Positions 17,405 through 25,845 of a DNA stretch of 64,000 bases are shown one piece after another. The stretch comes from Pseudomonas putida. GTDB lineage: Bacteria; Pseudomonadota; Gammaproteobacteria; Pseudomonadales; Pseudomonadaceae. Location: the NCBI RefSeq assembly GCF_005080685.1, contig NZ_CP039371.1:3224001-3288000 (forward strand). The letters run 5' to 3'. The notes under the pieces were generated by a model, which saw only the letters and a program-made list of their open reading frames with translations, did no database searches and was not told where the DNA came from. Numbering within the stretch: the stretch's first letter is position 1; every line of letters begins with the position of its first letter. Both the position numbers and the translations under genes were made by a program.

Positions 17405-18433
17405 CTACTTGCTGGCCTGGGTAGCCGCCGCACGCGATGCCTGCAGCCACTCGTCGAACTGCTGACGGTGCGCAGCCACCCATTCCTTGGCATGACGGGT
17501 GATGTCCGCGGGCTTCTTCTCGCCCTTCTGCATCTTCAGGTTCTGGTTGCTCTCATCGTCGGTGCTGATCTGCACCAGCGACAGGAACTTGGTGGCCGCC
17601 GGGTTCTCCTCGGCGAAATCCTTGTTCAGTACCGCCACCACCTTGTCGATGGCAAAACCGAGGTTCTTGCCGTGGTACATCGTATCGACGTCATTGTTGC
17701 CGTCAGGCAGATCGGTCTTCGGCACCTGCAGCCAGACCACGTCCTTGCCCTCCACCAGCACGCTGGCGATCCACTGCGGCACCCAGGTGAAGTACAGGAT
17801 CGGCTTGCCTTCCTTGAAGCGGGTGATGGTGTCGGCCATCAGCGCGAAGTAGGAGCCTTGGTTGACGTTGACGGTCTTGTCCAGGTCATAGGCCTTCATG
17901 TGGTGGGAGATCACCAGTTCGCAACCCCAGCCCGGGTTGCAGCCGGTCATGTCGGCCTTGCCGTCGCCATCGGTGTCGAACAGCTCGGCGATTTCGGGTT
18001 TCTTCAGGTCGGTGATGGACTGGATGTGGTACTGGTCGGCGGTTTTCTTGTCGATCAGGTAGCCCTGGGCGACGCCCGGCAGGATATTGCCGGTCTTGAC
18101 CATCACATCGTCGCCGCCCGCCTGCTGGTAGAACTTGTCGTGGAGTTTTTCCCACAGGTGCACGGTGAAGTCGGCATCGCCATTGGCCAAGGCGACCATC
18201 ATCACCCCGTACTCGGTTTCCTTCGGCTCCTGAACGTTGTAGCCCAGCTCACGCAGGCCTTCCATGGCGACTTCGCCACGGAAGCGCTCCTCGGCGATGG
18301 AGGGGAAGATCGGCGTCACCTTGACACCCTCCCCCGGCTTGTCCGCCGAAGCCTGGGCGAACAGAGAGACGGTGACCAGGGCCAGGGCGCTGGCGGACTT
18401 CAGGATGCTGCGGGTGAACATGGATTCGTGCAT
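17405..18433 (-). CDS. proX: Glycine betaine/proline-type ABC transporter, periplasmic binding protein
   Basis: 342 residues with a signal peptide (hydrophobic core ALALVTVSLFAQASA, cleavage near residue 30). The mature part starts with GVKVTPIFPSIAEERF, and features of the OpuAC/ProX family follow, including the tryptophan-rich LYFTWVPQW region and the Cys pair in TGCNPGWGCE. It would capture a quaternary amine (glycine betaine, proline betaine or choline) for the permease and ATPase encoded upstream. The ATG at 18433 has AAGG 9-10 bases upstream; longer starts lack a signal sequence. The exact ligand is not resolved. Confidence 0.87.
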   Translation of the reverse strand: MHESMFTRSILKSASALALVTVSLFAQASADKPGEGVKVTPIFPSIAEERFRGEVAMEGLRELGYNVQEPKETEYGVMMVALANGDADFTVHLWEKLHDKFYQQAGGDDVMVKTGNILPGVAQGYLIDKKTADQYHIQSITDLKKPEIAELFDTDGDGKADMTGCNPGWGCELVISHHMKAYDLDKTVNVNQGSYFALMADTITRFKEGKPILYFTWVPQWIASVLVEGKDVVWLQVPKTDLPDGNNDVDTMYHGKNLGFAIDKVVAVLNKDFAEENPAATKFLSLVQISTDDESNQNLKMQKGEKKPADITRHAKEWVAAHRQQFDEWLQASRAAATQASK

Positions 18434-18497
18434 CGTCGCGGACCTTCTTTTGATTGTTATCTTCAAGTGCGGCAGATCGAACGTCGTCCAGCTGAAT

Positions 18498-19451
18498 TCA
18501 GGCAGTCTTGCGCCGCCCTTGCGTTTGCCCCGCGCCGCACAGGCGCAGCACCAGGCCGACAGGGCCGGTGTGGTACCAGCGCAGGCTCGGGTCGGCACTG
18601 GTGCGTGCGCCCATGGCCTGGGTCAGGCGGTCGAGGAAGATCGCCAGCAGCACCAGGCCGACGCCGCCGACCGTGGCCAGGCCCATGTCCAGCCGGCCGA
18701 TACCGCGCAGCACCATCTGGCCCAGGCCACCGACGGAAATCATCGAGGCGATCACCACCATCGACAGCGACAGCATCAGGGTCTGGTTGAGGCCGGCCAT
18801 GATCGTCGAGGTGGCCAGCGGCAATTGCACCCGGGTCAGCATCTGCCGAGGCGTGCAGCCAAAGGCGCGGGCCGCCTCGATCTTGTCCTCGGGCACCTGG
18901 CGAATGCCCAGGTTGGTCAGGCGCACCAACGGCGGCAGGGCGAACACGATGGTCACCAGCACGCCCGGCACGTTGCCGATGCCGAACAGCATCACCACCG
19001 GCACCAGGTAGACGAACGCCGGCAGCGTCTGCATGGCATCGAGCAACGGCCGGATGATGCTTTCCAGGCGGTTGCTGCGGGCGCAGACGATGCCCAGCGG
19101 AATGCCGATCACCGCGCAGAAGAACACCGAGGTGAGCACCAGCGCCAGGGTGGTCATCGACTCGGCCCACACGCCGATCAGCCCGAGCAGAGTCAGGGTG
19201 ATGAAGCAGAGGATGGCCATGCGCTTGCCGGCCAGCTGCCAGCCGAGCAGTGACGAGAGCAGGATGCCAATGGTCGGCGGGATGCTCTGCAGGGTGAGCT
19301 CGATGCCATTGAGCACCTGGTCGATCGGCCAGCGGATGGCGCGAAATACCTCGCGGAAGTTGTGCACGAGAAAGTTGAGGGTAGCGGTGACCCAGTCGCC
19401 CAGTGGGATGGTGGCCGCCTGGAAAGGATCGAGAAGGCTGAAGTCGGACAT
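18498..19451 (-). CDS. proW: Glycine betaine/proline-type ABC transporter, permease
   Basis: 317 residues with about 6-7 membrane helices and an N-terminal extension typical of ProW. The coupling loop EAARAFGCTPRQMLTRVQLP near 209-228 contacts the ATPase in this family. The first residues (LDPFQAATIPLGDWV) match ProW/CbcW proteins. It lies between the ATPase and binding-protein genes, all read leftwards. Confidence 0.88.
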   Translation of the reverse strand: MSDFSLLDPFQAATIPLGDWVTATLNFLVHNFREVFRAIRWPIDQVLNGIELTLQSIPPTIGILLSSLLGWQLAGKRMAILCFITLTLLGLIGVWAESMTTLALVLTSVFFCAVIGIPLGIVCARSNRLESIIRPLLDAMQTLPAFVYLVPVVMLFGIGNVPGVLVTIVFALPPLVRLTNLGIRQVPEDKIEAARAFGCTPRQMLTRVQLPLATSTIMAGLNQTLMLSLSMVVIASMISVGGLGQMVLRGIGRLDMGLATVGGVGLVLLAIFLDRLTQAMGARTSADPSLRWYHTGPVGLVLRLCGAGQTQGRRKTA

Positions 19452-19485
19452 GAGGGTTTGCCTCTTTTTAGGCCAGCGGGCGCTG

Positions 19486-20646
19486 TTAGTTGCGGCTCAG
19501 GGTCTGCAGCAGCTCGTTCTTCGACAAGGTGCCCTTGAAGGCACCCTCGCGGTCGAGCACCGGTACCGGGTACGGCAGGTCGGCGGCGATGCCAAGCACC
19601 TCGTGCAATGGCGTGTCGGTATAGACCGGGCGCTTCTCGTGCAGGCTGTAGCGATCGCTGGCGGTGGCGCCGTTGGCGTCGGTGTCGACCACGCCGAGCA
19701 ACTGGCCGCGGTCATCGACCAGGTAGCCGAACGGCACGCCGGCCTGGAAGCTCGGCGCCTTGCCGTTGACCTTGCACACCACCGCCGGGTCGAACTTGGC
19801 CACATCGCCGGCCTTGAGCACCCGCGAGCTGTCGAAGGCCTTGAAGAAGGTCCGCACGTAGTCGTTGGCCGGCTCGTTGATCAGCTGCTGCGGCGTGCCG
19901 ATCTGCACCACCCGGCCGCCCTCCATGATCGCGATGCGATGGCCGATGCGGATGGCTTCCTCGATGTCGTGGGAAATGAAGAGGATGGTGCGCTGCTGCT
20001 CGGCCTGCAGGCGGATCAGCTCGCCCTGCATCTCGCTGCGGATCAGCGGGTCGAGGGCCGAGAAGGCCTCGTCCATCAGCAGGATCGCCGGGTCGTTGGC
20101 CAGGGCGCGGGCCAGGCCCACCCGCTGTTGCATGCCACCGGAGAGCTGGTGCGGATAGCTGTGCTCGTGGCCGGCCAGGCCGACCTGGCTCAAGGCTTCG
20201 CGGGCACGGCTGTGGCGCTCGGACTCCGGCACGCCGGCGATCTCCAGGCCGAAGGCGGTGTTTTCCAGCACGCTCATGTGCGGCATCAGGGCGAAGGACT
20301 GGAACACCATGCCCATTTCCTTGCGTCGTACGTCGAGCAAGGCCTTGTCGGACAGGCCGGTGATTTCCCGGCCGTTGAGGTGGATGCTGCCGGAGGTGGG
20401 TTCGATCAGGCGGTTGAACAGCCGCACCATGGTCGACTTGCCCGAGCCGGACAGCCCCATGATGACGAAGATCTCGCCACGCTTGACGGAAAAACTGGCA
20501 TCGAACACGCCGACGACGTGGCCGGTCTTGCTGAAGATCTCGTTCTTGTCGGCTCCGTTGCGGAGCATCTCCATGGCCATGTTCGGGTTGGGCCCGAAGA
20601 CCTTGAAGATGTTCTTGACCGAAAGAATCTCATCGGCATCGCTCAT
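19486..20646 (-). CDS. proV: Glycine betaine/proline-type ABC transporter, ATP-binding protein
   Basis: 386 residues. Walker A GLSGSGKST at 64-72, signature LSGGMQQR near 165, and Walker B LLMDEAFSALDP, followed by a C-terminal CBS-like region as in ProV/OpuAA. The start MSDADEILSVKNIFKVFG at 20646 has GAGGG just upstream; an alternative ATG 30 bases earlier lacks a good site. First gene of the transporter operon. The CBS region suggests ionic or nucleotide control, known for OpuA, inferred here. Confidence 0.9.
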   Translation of the reverse strand: MSDADEILSVKNIFKVFGPNPNMAMEMLRNGADKNEIFSKTGHVVGVFDASFSVKRGEIFVIMGLSGSGKSTMVRLFNRLIEPTSGSIHLNGREITGLSDKALLDVRRKEMGMVFQSFALMPHMSVLENTAFGLEIAGVPESERHSRAREALSQVGLAGHEHSYPHQLSGGMQQRVGLARALANDPAILLMDEAFSALDPLIRSEMQGELIRLQAEQQRTILFISHDIEEAIRIGHRIAIMEGGRVVQIGTPQQLINEPANDYVRTFFKAFDSSRVLKAGDVAKFDPAVVCKVNGKAPSFQAGVPFGYLVDDRGQLLGVVDTDANGATASDRYSLHEKRPVYTDTPLHEVLGIAADLPYPVPVLDREGAFKGTLSKNELLQTLSRN

Positions 20647-20998
20647 ACGACCCTCGTTATTATGCTTATTAACCAATCCATCAACTTCGCACTTTCAATA
20701 AGGCGGGATCAGTGCGAGTACGCTTGGCAGTCGGTTCAAATCCGAACCTGAGTCAACACCGGCACGCAGAATGTCCTGCTTCAAAGTTATTCGACATCGA
20801 GTTGTCAATGTCGCGCCGTGGTTTTTAAGTTAGGCCTTGACCCGAACAGGATCCAACGACATTTGTAACGCGCAAACCATTACCTGAAGTTATCAATCGC
20901 CCCGCAAGCACGGCGCTAGACGGCTGCGCATTTACCGCCAGGCGCCCGACAGGCTAGAGTGACTCACCAGGCCCGCCGAAGGACTCAGCCCCACCACC
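20647..20998. promoter_or_regulatory. 352-base divergent control region between proV and a LysR gene
   Basis: No gene is seen. It must contain the promoters of the leftward transporter operon and the rightward LysR gene. It is more AT-rich than its surroundings. A short inverted repeat, CGACAT-N10-ATGTCG, lies at 20792-20813. No convincing sigma-70 or sigma-54 promoter could be fixed by eye. Confidence 0.6.
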
Positions 20999-22006
20999 AT
21001 GGTCAAACACTCCGAACCCGATCAGACGCTGATCAAGATGCCGTCACTGCGGGCGGTGAAGGTCTTCGTGGCGGCTGCCAAATACCAGAATTTTACCCGT
21101 GCGGCCGAGGCCCTGTGCGTGACCCAGGCTGCGGTCAGCCGACAGATCCGTGAATTGGAGACTTATCTGGGAGCCGAGCTGTTCGCCAGGGTCGGCCGTG
21201 CGGTGGAGCTGACCGTGGCGGGGTCGATCTTCTTCGACGCGGTGCAGTTATCGTTCGTCAACATCTCCCAGGCTGCCGAGCGCATCCGCAGCAACAGCAA
21301 GAGCAAGCACGTGGTCACCCTGTGCTGCTCCCCGGCGTTCGCCGCACTTTGGCTCGGCCCTCGCCTACCAGCCTTCTTCGACGACAACCCGGACATCGAC
21401 ATCAACCTGGTCACCACGCAGAACTTCCTGGCCATGGAGCCGGGGGTGCGCCCAGACATCTACATCACCAAGCTGGGCAGGATCCAGACCGGCTACAGCT
21501 GCCATCCGCTCAACCACGACGTGATCTATCCGGTGTGCACGCCGCAGTACCTCGCCGAGCATCCGCAACTGCGCACCTTGGAAGGCCTGCGCGACGCCTC
21601 GTTGCTCAACCTCAGCCCCTATGGCCGTTCCCAGGTGTCCGAGCACGTAGACTGGAACGTCTGGCTGGCCTTCCACGACGTCGACCTGAAAAGCCGCGCG
21701 AGCAGCGCGCCACACTTCTTCAACGCCAACGACTACAACCTGCTGGTGCAATTTGCCCTCACCGGCCGTGGCGTCGCACTGGGCTGGCACCACCTGGTGC
21801 AGCCACTGGTCAGCCAGGGCCTGCTGGTGCGCCCGGTCGAGCAGCAACTGGTGCTCAAGGACACCTTTCACTTCCTTGCCTTCAACGATGACAAGGAGCA
21901 CGACTCCAGTTGCCGTCGGCTGCGCGAGTGGCTGCTGGATGAATTCGAGCCGTTGCTGGAGGACTTGAGACACAGTTTGCAACCATCGCAGGCGCCCGCT
22001 CGGTAA
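20999..22006 (+). CDS. LysR-family transcriptional regulator (GcvA-like)
   Basis: 335 residues. The N-terminal helix-turn-helix (FVAAAKYQNFTRAAEALCVT then QAAVSRQIRELETYLG) and a type 2 periplasmic-binding-fold domain follow a short 14-residue extension. The subgroup resembles GcvA and the choline-sulfate regulators. It is divergent from the proV operon, sharing a 352-base control region, so it is a candidate regulator of that transporter. Effector not identifiable. Confidence 0.86.
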   Translation: MVKHSEPDQTLIKMPSLRAVKVFVAAAKYQNFTRAAEALCVTQAAVSRQIRELETYLGAELFARVGRAVELTVAGSIFFDAVQLSFVNISQAAERIRSNSKSKHVVTLCCSPAFAALWLGPRLPAFFDDNPDIDINLVTTQNFLAMEPGVRPDIYITKLGRIQTGYSCHPLNHDVIYPVCTPQYLAEHPQLRTLEGLRDASLLNLSPYGRSQVSEHVDWNVWLAFHDVDLKSRASSAPHFFNANDYNLLVQFALTGRGVALGWHHLVQPLVSQGLLVRPVEQQLVLKDTFHFLAFNDDKEHDSSCRRLREWLLDEFEPLLEDLRHSLQPSQAPAR

Positions 22007-22048
22007 TTTTTCTGACATCAACGCTGCTGAATTTGCTAAAAGCTGGCC

Positions 22049-22933
22049 ATGCTTACCCCATTCCTCATCCACCTGCGCCGTCGTTGGCTCACCTGGCTGT
22101 GCGCCCTGCTGTTGGTCATTGGCCTGCCGGCAGGCTGCGCCGTGCTGCAGCGCAAGGAGCGCGAGCTGGTGTTTCGCATCGAGCCGGGCCAGGCCAGCTG
22201 GTTCCATGGCCTGCCCAGTGGCGTGCAGGAACTCGACCTGCGCCCGCGCAATTTTGCCGAAAACCAGAGCCTGCATGCCTGGTGGTGGCCGGCGCAGCGC
22301 GCCGATGCGCCGGCCATCCTCTACCTGCATGGGGTGCGCTGGAACCTCACCGGGCAGTTGTTCCGCATCCAGCAGCTGCACGCCATGGGCTATTCGGTAC
22401 TGGCCGTGGACTACCGCGGATTCGGCCAGAGCCGCGGCGACCTGCCGTCGGAAGCCACGGTCTATGAGGATGCACGCGTCGCCTGGGAGCGTTTTGCGCA
22501 ACTCCAACCGGCGCCCGGAAAGCGCCTGATCTTCGGCCATTCCCTGGGCGGTGCCGTGGCAGTGGACCTGGCCGCCGAACTCAGCCGCCAGGCCAAGGCC
22601 GATGGCAACCCGGCACCGGCACGCGGCTTGATCCTGGAGTCGACCTTTACCTCCCTGGGCGACGTCGCCGCCGTGCTGACCGATACCCGCTTGCCGGTAC
22701 GCTGGTTGCTGTCACAAAAGTTCGACTCCCTGGGCAAGATCAAGCAAGTCGGGTTGCCGGTGCTGTTGGTGCATGGCCTGAACGATCGCTACGTGCCGTC
22801 ACAGTTCAGCCAGCAACTGTTCGATGCGGCCCAGGAGCCCAAGACCCTGCTGCTGGTGCCTGGCGCGACCCACAACAACAGCATGAGCCTGGGCGGGCGC
22901 CGCTATCGTCAGGCGATCCAGGCCCTGCTGTAG
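22049..22933 (+). CDS. Membrane-anchored alpha/beta hydrolase
   Basis: 294 residues. An N-terminal membrane segment (LTWLCALLLVIGLPAGC) could be an anchor or a lipoprotein signal with Cys30. The alpha/beta hydrolase fold follows: oxyanion region LYLHG near 91-95, nucleophile Ser165 in GHSLGG, an acidic residue in VHGLNDRYVP, and His in GATHNN near the end. Similar proteins (BEM46/YfhR-like) are annotated as esterases or peptidases; substrate unknown. It follows the LysR gene after 42 bases. Confidence 0.85.
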   Translation: MLTPFLIHLRRRWLTWLCALLLVIGLPAGCAVLQRKERELVFRIEPGQASWFHGLPSGVQELDLRPRNFAENQSLHAWWWPAQRADAPAILYLHGVRWNLTGQLFRIQQLHAMGYSVLAVDYRGFGQSRGDLPSEATVYEDARVAWERFAQLQPAPGKRLIFGHSLGGAVAVDLAAELSRQAKADGNPAPARGLILESTFTSLGDVAAVLTDTRLPVRWLLSQKFDSLGKIKQVGLPVLLVHGLNDRYVPSQFSQQLFDAAQEPKTLLLVPGATHNNSMSLGGRRYRQAIQALL

Positions 22934-22957
22934 TCGCTGGGCCACTGCGTAGCCTCT

Positions 22958-23689
22958 TCACTGCACTGGCAGGAAGTTCATCAACAACAGGCTTTGCGCA
23001 TAGTTGAGTCCGATACGCCGGTAACGCTCATCCAGCAACTCGGCCAACAGGTCCAGCCGCGCGACGATCTTGCCGAACTCCACCGCAAAACTCAGGTTGC
23101 TGCCCTCCTCCGATATTTCGTTGGAGAACAGCAGCAACACGCCATTGGCGTCCTGGCGTTGGCTGAGCATCCAGGTGGCCTTTTCGATATTGCGGGCGGC
23201 ATTGTTGATGAACAGTGGATCGAGGGTGTCGGTCATGTAGAACTCGGTGCGCCCGCCATGAGCGGTGACGAGCATGCTGCCGATGGCATAGATGAAGGCG
23301 CCGACGCGGTCGCCGCGGAACTCCGGGCTCAAGGCGTAGCTCAAGGCAGCGAGGTCGCGGCGATCGCCGAGTTGTGGCAGCGGGTGCTGCTGTTCGATGG
23401 CCAGGCGGATCTGACGTTCGGCGGTGGTCGCATCGAGGAAGCCGGAAAGCTTCCACTGATTGGGATTGCGCAGGTACAGCTTGTTCATCAGCAGATACAG
23501 GCTCTGCAGATTGTCACGCATGGCCAGGGTGGCCATGCGATCGACACTGGTCTGGAACAGTTCGCTGGGCTTGCCGTTGCCGAACTGGTTGACGATGTCG
23601 CGGCCCTGCTCCTGGGTGCAGGCCCCGAGGCAAAGAAGCGTGGCCGCCAGGACCAGGCGGCATGAAATGACTGACTTGCTTGCAACCAT
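22958..23689 (-). CDS. Putative lipoprotein of unknown function
   Basis: 243 residues with a signal sequence and a lipobox-like LCLGAC (Cys near residue 24), so probably a lipid-anchored envelope protein. The remainder is soluble and mostly helical; no catalytic motif is recognised. It is convergent with the hydrolase gene and separated from it by 24 bases. Conserved-looking but function not known to me. Confidence 0.75.
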   Translation of the reverse strand: MVASKSVISCRLVLAATLLCLGACTQEQGRDIVNQFGNGKPSELFQTSVDRMATLAMRDNLQSLYLLMNKLYLRNPNQWKLSGFLDATTAERQIRLAIEQQHPLPQLGDRRDLAALSYALSPEFRGDRVGAFIYAIGSMLVTAHGGRTEFYMTDTLDPLFINNAARNIEKATWMLSQRQDANGVLLLFSNEISEEGSNLSFAVEFGKIVARLDLLAELLDERYRRIGLNYAQSLLLMNFLPVQ

Positions 23690-23807
23690 TGATCCGGGTC
23701 GAAATCGGCGGCTGCGCTGGGAGTCGGCGCAGCCTGGCCATTCATAGAGCCCGGAAATTCAAAAAAGTGCGATGACAGTAGGCGTTCGACCGTTTCGGTC
23801 TCATCGC

Positions 23808-24599
23808 CTACATGGCGTCGCGCAGCATCTGCACCACCTTGGCGTGCAACACCGGGTCGCCACAGGCCACCACGCACCCGCCATTCTGTGCCGAGCTGCC
23901 GTCCCAGGCAGTGATGACCCCGCCAGCACCTTCGATGATCGGCATCAGCGCTTGCACGTCATACGGTTGCAGGCTCGCCTCGACGATCACGTCGACGAAC
24001 CCGGACGCCAGCATGCAGTAGGCATAGCAATCGCCACCGTAGCGCATCAGCCGCGCCTGACCCGCGACCGCCTCGAAGGCCGCCTTGCGTGCCGGAGTAT
24101 CGAACATGTCCGGCGTGGTGCACATCAGCGTCGCCGCCGACAGTTCGGTGCAGCCGCGAGTCTTCAGCGCCGTGGTGCCACGCCAGGCACCTTGCGGCGT
24201 GCCGATGAAGCGTTCGCCGGTGAACGGCTGGTTCATCACCCCGACCACCGGGCGCTCGCCATCGTTGAGGGCGATCAGCGTGCCCCACAGTGGCAGGCCG
24301 GTAATGAAGGCGCGGGTGCCGTCGATGGGGTCCAGCACCCAGGTCAACGGGCTGCTGCCCAGCGCCACGCCGGCTTCCTCACCCAGGATGCCGTGCTCAG
24401 GGTAACGGGCCTGGATCAGTTCGCGCATGGCGTCCTCGGCGGCCTTGTCGGCCACGGTGACTGGGTCGTAAAGCCGCCCGCCCTTGTCTTCGACGTCCAG
24501 GCTGGCACGGAAATACGGCTCGATCGCCTGGGCGGCGGCATCGGCCAGTTGCTCGGCGAAGGCGCGGAATTCGCCGATCTGGACAGCACTCAAGGGCAT
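23808..24599 (-). CDS. hisN: Inositol-monophosphatase-family phosphatase, probable histidinol-phosphatase
   Basis: 263 residues of the Mg2+-dependent IMPase superfamily. Metal ligands are seen in GEEAG (Glu74, Glu75), the DPIDGTRAF motif (Asp90, Asp93) and the C-terminal PYDVQALMPIIEGAGG. Overall resemblance is to HisN-type histidinol-phosphate phosphatases, which remove phosphate in histidine synthesis; 3'-phosphoadenosine or inositol phosphatases are alternatives. It stands alone and is divergent from the stress-protein gene. Confidence 0.82.
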   Translation of the reverse strand: MPLSAVQIGEFRAFAEQLADAAAQAIEPYFRASLDVEDKGGRLYDPVTVADKAAEDAMRELIQARYPEHGILGEEAGVALGSSPLTWVLDPIDGTRAFITGLPLWGTLIALNDGERPVVGVMNQPFTGERFIGTPQGAWRGTTALKTRGCTELSAATLMCTTPDMFDTPARKAAFEAVAGQARLMRYGGDCYAYCMLASGFVDVIVEASLQPYDVQALMPIIEGAGGVITAWDGSSAQNGGCVVACGDPVLHAKVVQMLRDAM

Positions 24600-24715
24600 G
24601 GAACAGGTCTCGTATGGGTGAGGAGGCAGGCATCATACCCGACAACCCGCGATGCAGGCTCTAGACTGAACAGACAGGTAACGAACCGGGGGGCTGCCGC
24701 ACGTGGAGGTGTGAG

Positions 24716-25606
24716 ATGAGCCAGTTCAAGCGTTTGTTCGTCATGCTCGGCCCGCAGATGCGCCATACGCCCGCCCTGCAGCGCGCTGCCGCGCTGGCCC
24801 AGACCAGCGGCGCACTGCTCGACCTGAATGTGTTCGTCGACGATGTCGACACCTTTGGCCTGATGGGCGATGGCCGCGAGCGTGAGCGCCTGCTCGAATA
24901 CAATCGTCAGTGGCTGGCCGACGAGGCGGAGCAGTTGCGTAACGACGGCCTCGACGTCTCCACCGAGATGCGCCTGACCCGCGACCCCCTGGCCAGCGTG
25001 CTCGAGCAAGTCGAGCAATTGGGCTGCGACTTGCTGGTCAAGGATGTGCAACACGAACCCGTACTCAAACGCCTGCTGGTCACCCCCCTGGACTGGCAAC
25101 TGCTCAAGGACAGCCCCGTCGCGGTCCACCTGGTCAGCGAGATCCGCCTGCCCTTGCCCCGGCAGATCGCGGCGGCGGTAGACCTGCACAGTCTCGGTGA
25201 TGGCGAGCACCTGGACGACCAGGTCATCGCCAGCGCCCATGCCCTGGCCTTGCAGTGCAATGCCGAACTGCACCTGTTGCATGTGTGCGACGCGGCGAAG
25301 ACCCACATTGCCGACTTCGGTGCCGGCACAGTCACCATGCCAGGTTTCGATGGCAGTGTGCGCACGGCCCAGCGCACGGCTTTCAACCACCTCGGCGATC
25401 GCCATCAGGTGCCGCTCGAGCGCCGGCATTTTCTGGAAGGTCCGGCGACCCGGGCCATTGCCCAGTTCGTCAGCCACAGCCGGGTGGATGTGATCGTGAT
25501 GGGTAGCCATCGCCATGATGCGCTGCACACCTTCCTTGGCGGGACCACGGCGCATGTGGTCGAGCATCCGCTGTGCAACGTCTTGGCGATCAAGGCGTTG
25601 CGCTGA
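24716..25606 (+). CDS. Tandem universal stress protein (UspE-like)
   Basis: 296 residues with two Usp domains. The C-terminal one keeps the ATP-binding signature GSHRHDALHTFLGGTTAHVV followed by HPLCNVLAIK, while the N-terminal one is more diverged (DLLVKDVQHEPVLKR). GGAGGT lies just upstream of the ATG. Family members are induced in stationary phase or stress and affect survival; the precise role here is unknown. Confidence 0.88.
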   Translation: MSQFKRLFVMLGPQMRHTPALQRAAALAQTSGALLDLNVFVDDVDTFGLMGDGRERERLLEYNRQWLADEAEQLRNDGLDVSTEMRLTRDPLASVLEQVEQLGCDLLVKDVQHEPVLKRLLVTPLDWQLLKDSPVAVHLVSEIRLPLPRQIAAAVDLHSLGDGEHLDDQVIASAHALALQCNAELHLLHVCDAAKTHIADFGAGTVTMPGFDGSVRTAQRTAFNHLGDRHQVPLERRHFLEGPATRAIAQFVSHSRVDVIVMGSHRHDALHTFLGGTTAHVVEHPLCNVLAIKALR

Positions 25607-25626
25607 GATTTTCGTTGTCTGTGCGG

Positions 25627-25719
25627 GCCTCTTCGCGGGCAAGCCCGCTCCTACAGATACGGCGCCGCTAATGGCAGCGGCACAAATCCTGTAGGAGCGG
25701 GCTTGCCCGCGAAGAGGCC
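25627..25719. repeat. Inverted pair of REP elements
   Basis: Perfect 30-base arms: GGCCTCTTCGCGGGCAAGCC and on through CGCTCCTACA on the left, with the exact reverse complement ending GCGAAGAGGCC on the right. They lie just after the universal stress gene and may form its terminator. Confidence 0.9.
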
Positions 25720-25772
25720 ATCAGCCGCCCCGCAAATCTGGCACGCAAGCTCCATTTAAAAATAATGCATTT

Positions 25773-25791
25773 GATAATGATTCGTAGTATT
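25773..25791. promoter_or_regulatory. Fur-box-like sequence upstream of the TonB-dependent receptor
   Basis: GATAATGATTCGTAGTATT agrees with the 19-base Fur consensus GATAATGATAATCATTATC at 13 positions, including the first nine. It is 55 bases before the receptor start in an AT-rich patch, a normal place for iron repression. Confidence 0.65.
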
Positions 25792-25845
25792 TTCCAGCCG
25801 CTTTCTACCCTCCCTTAGCGCATATTTCCCAGGATCGTATCGTCA

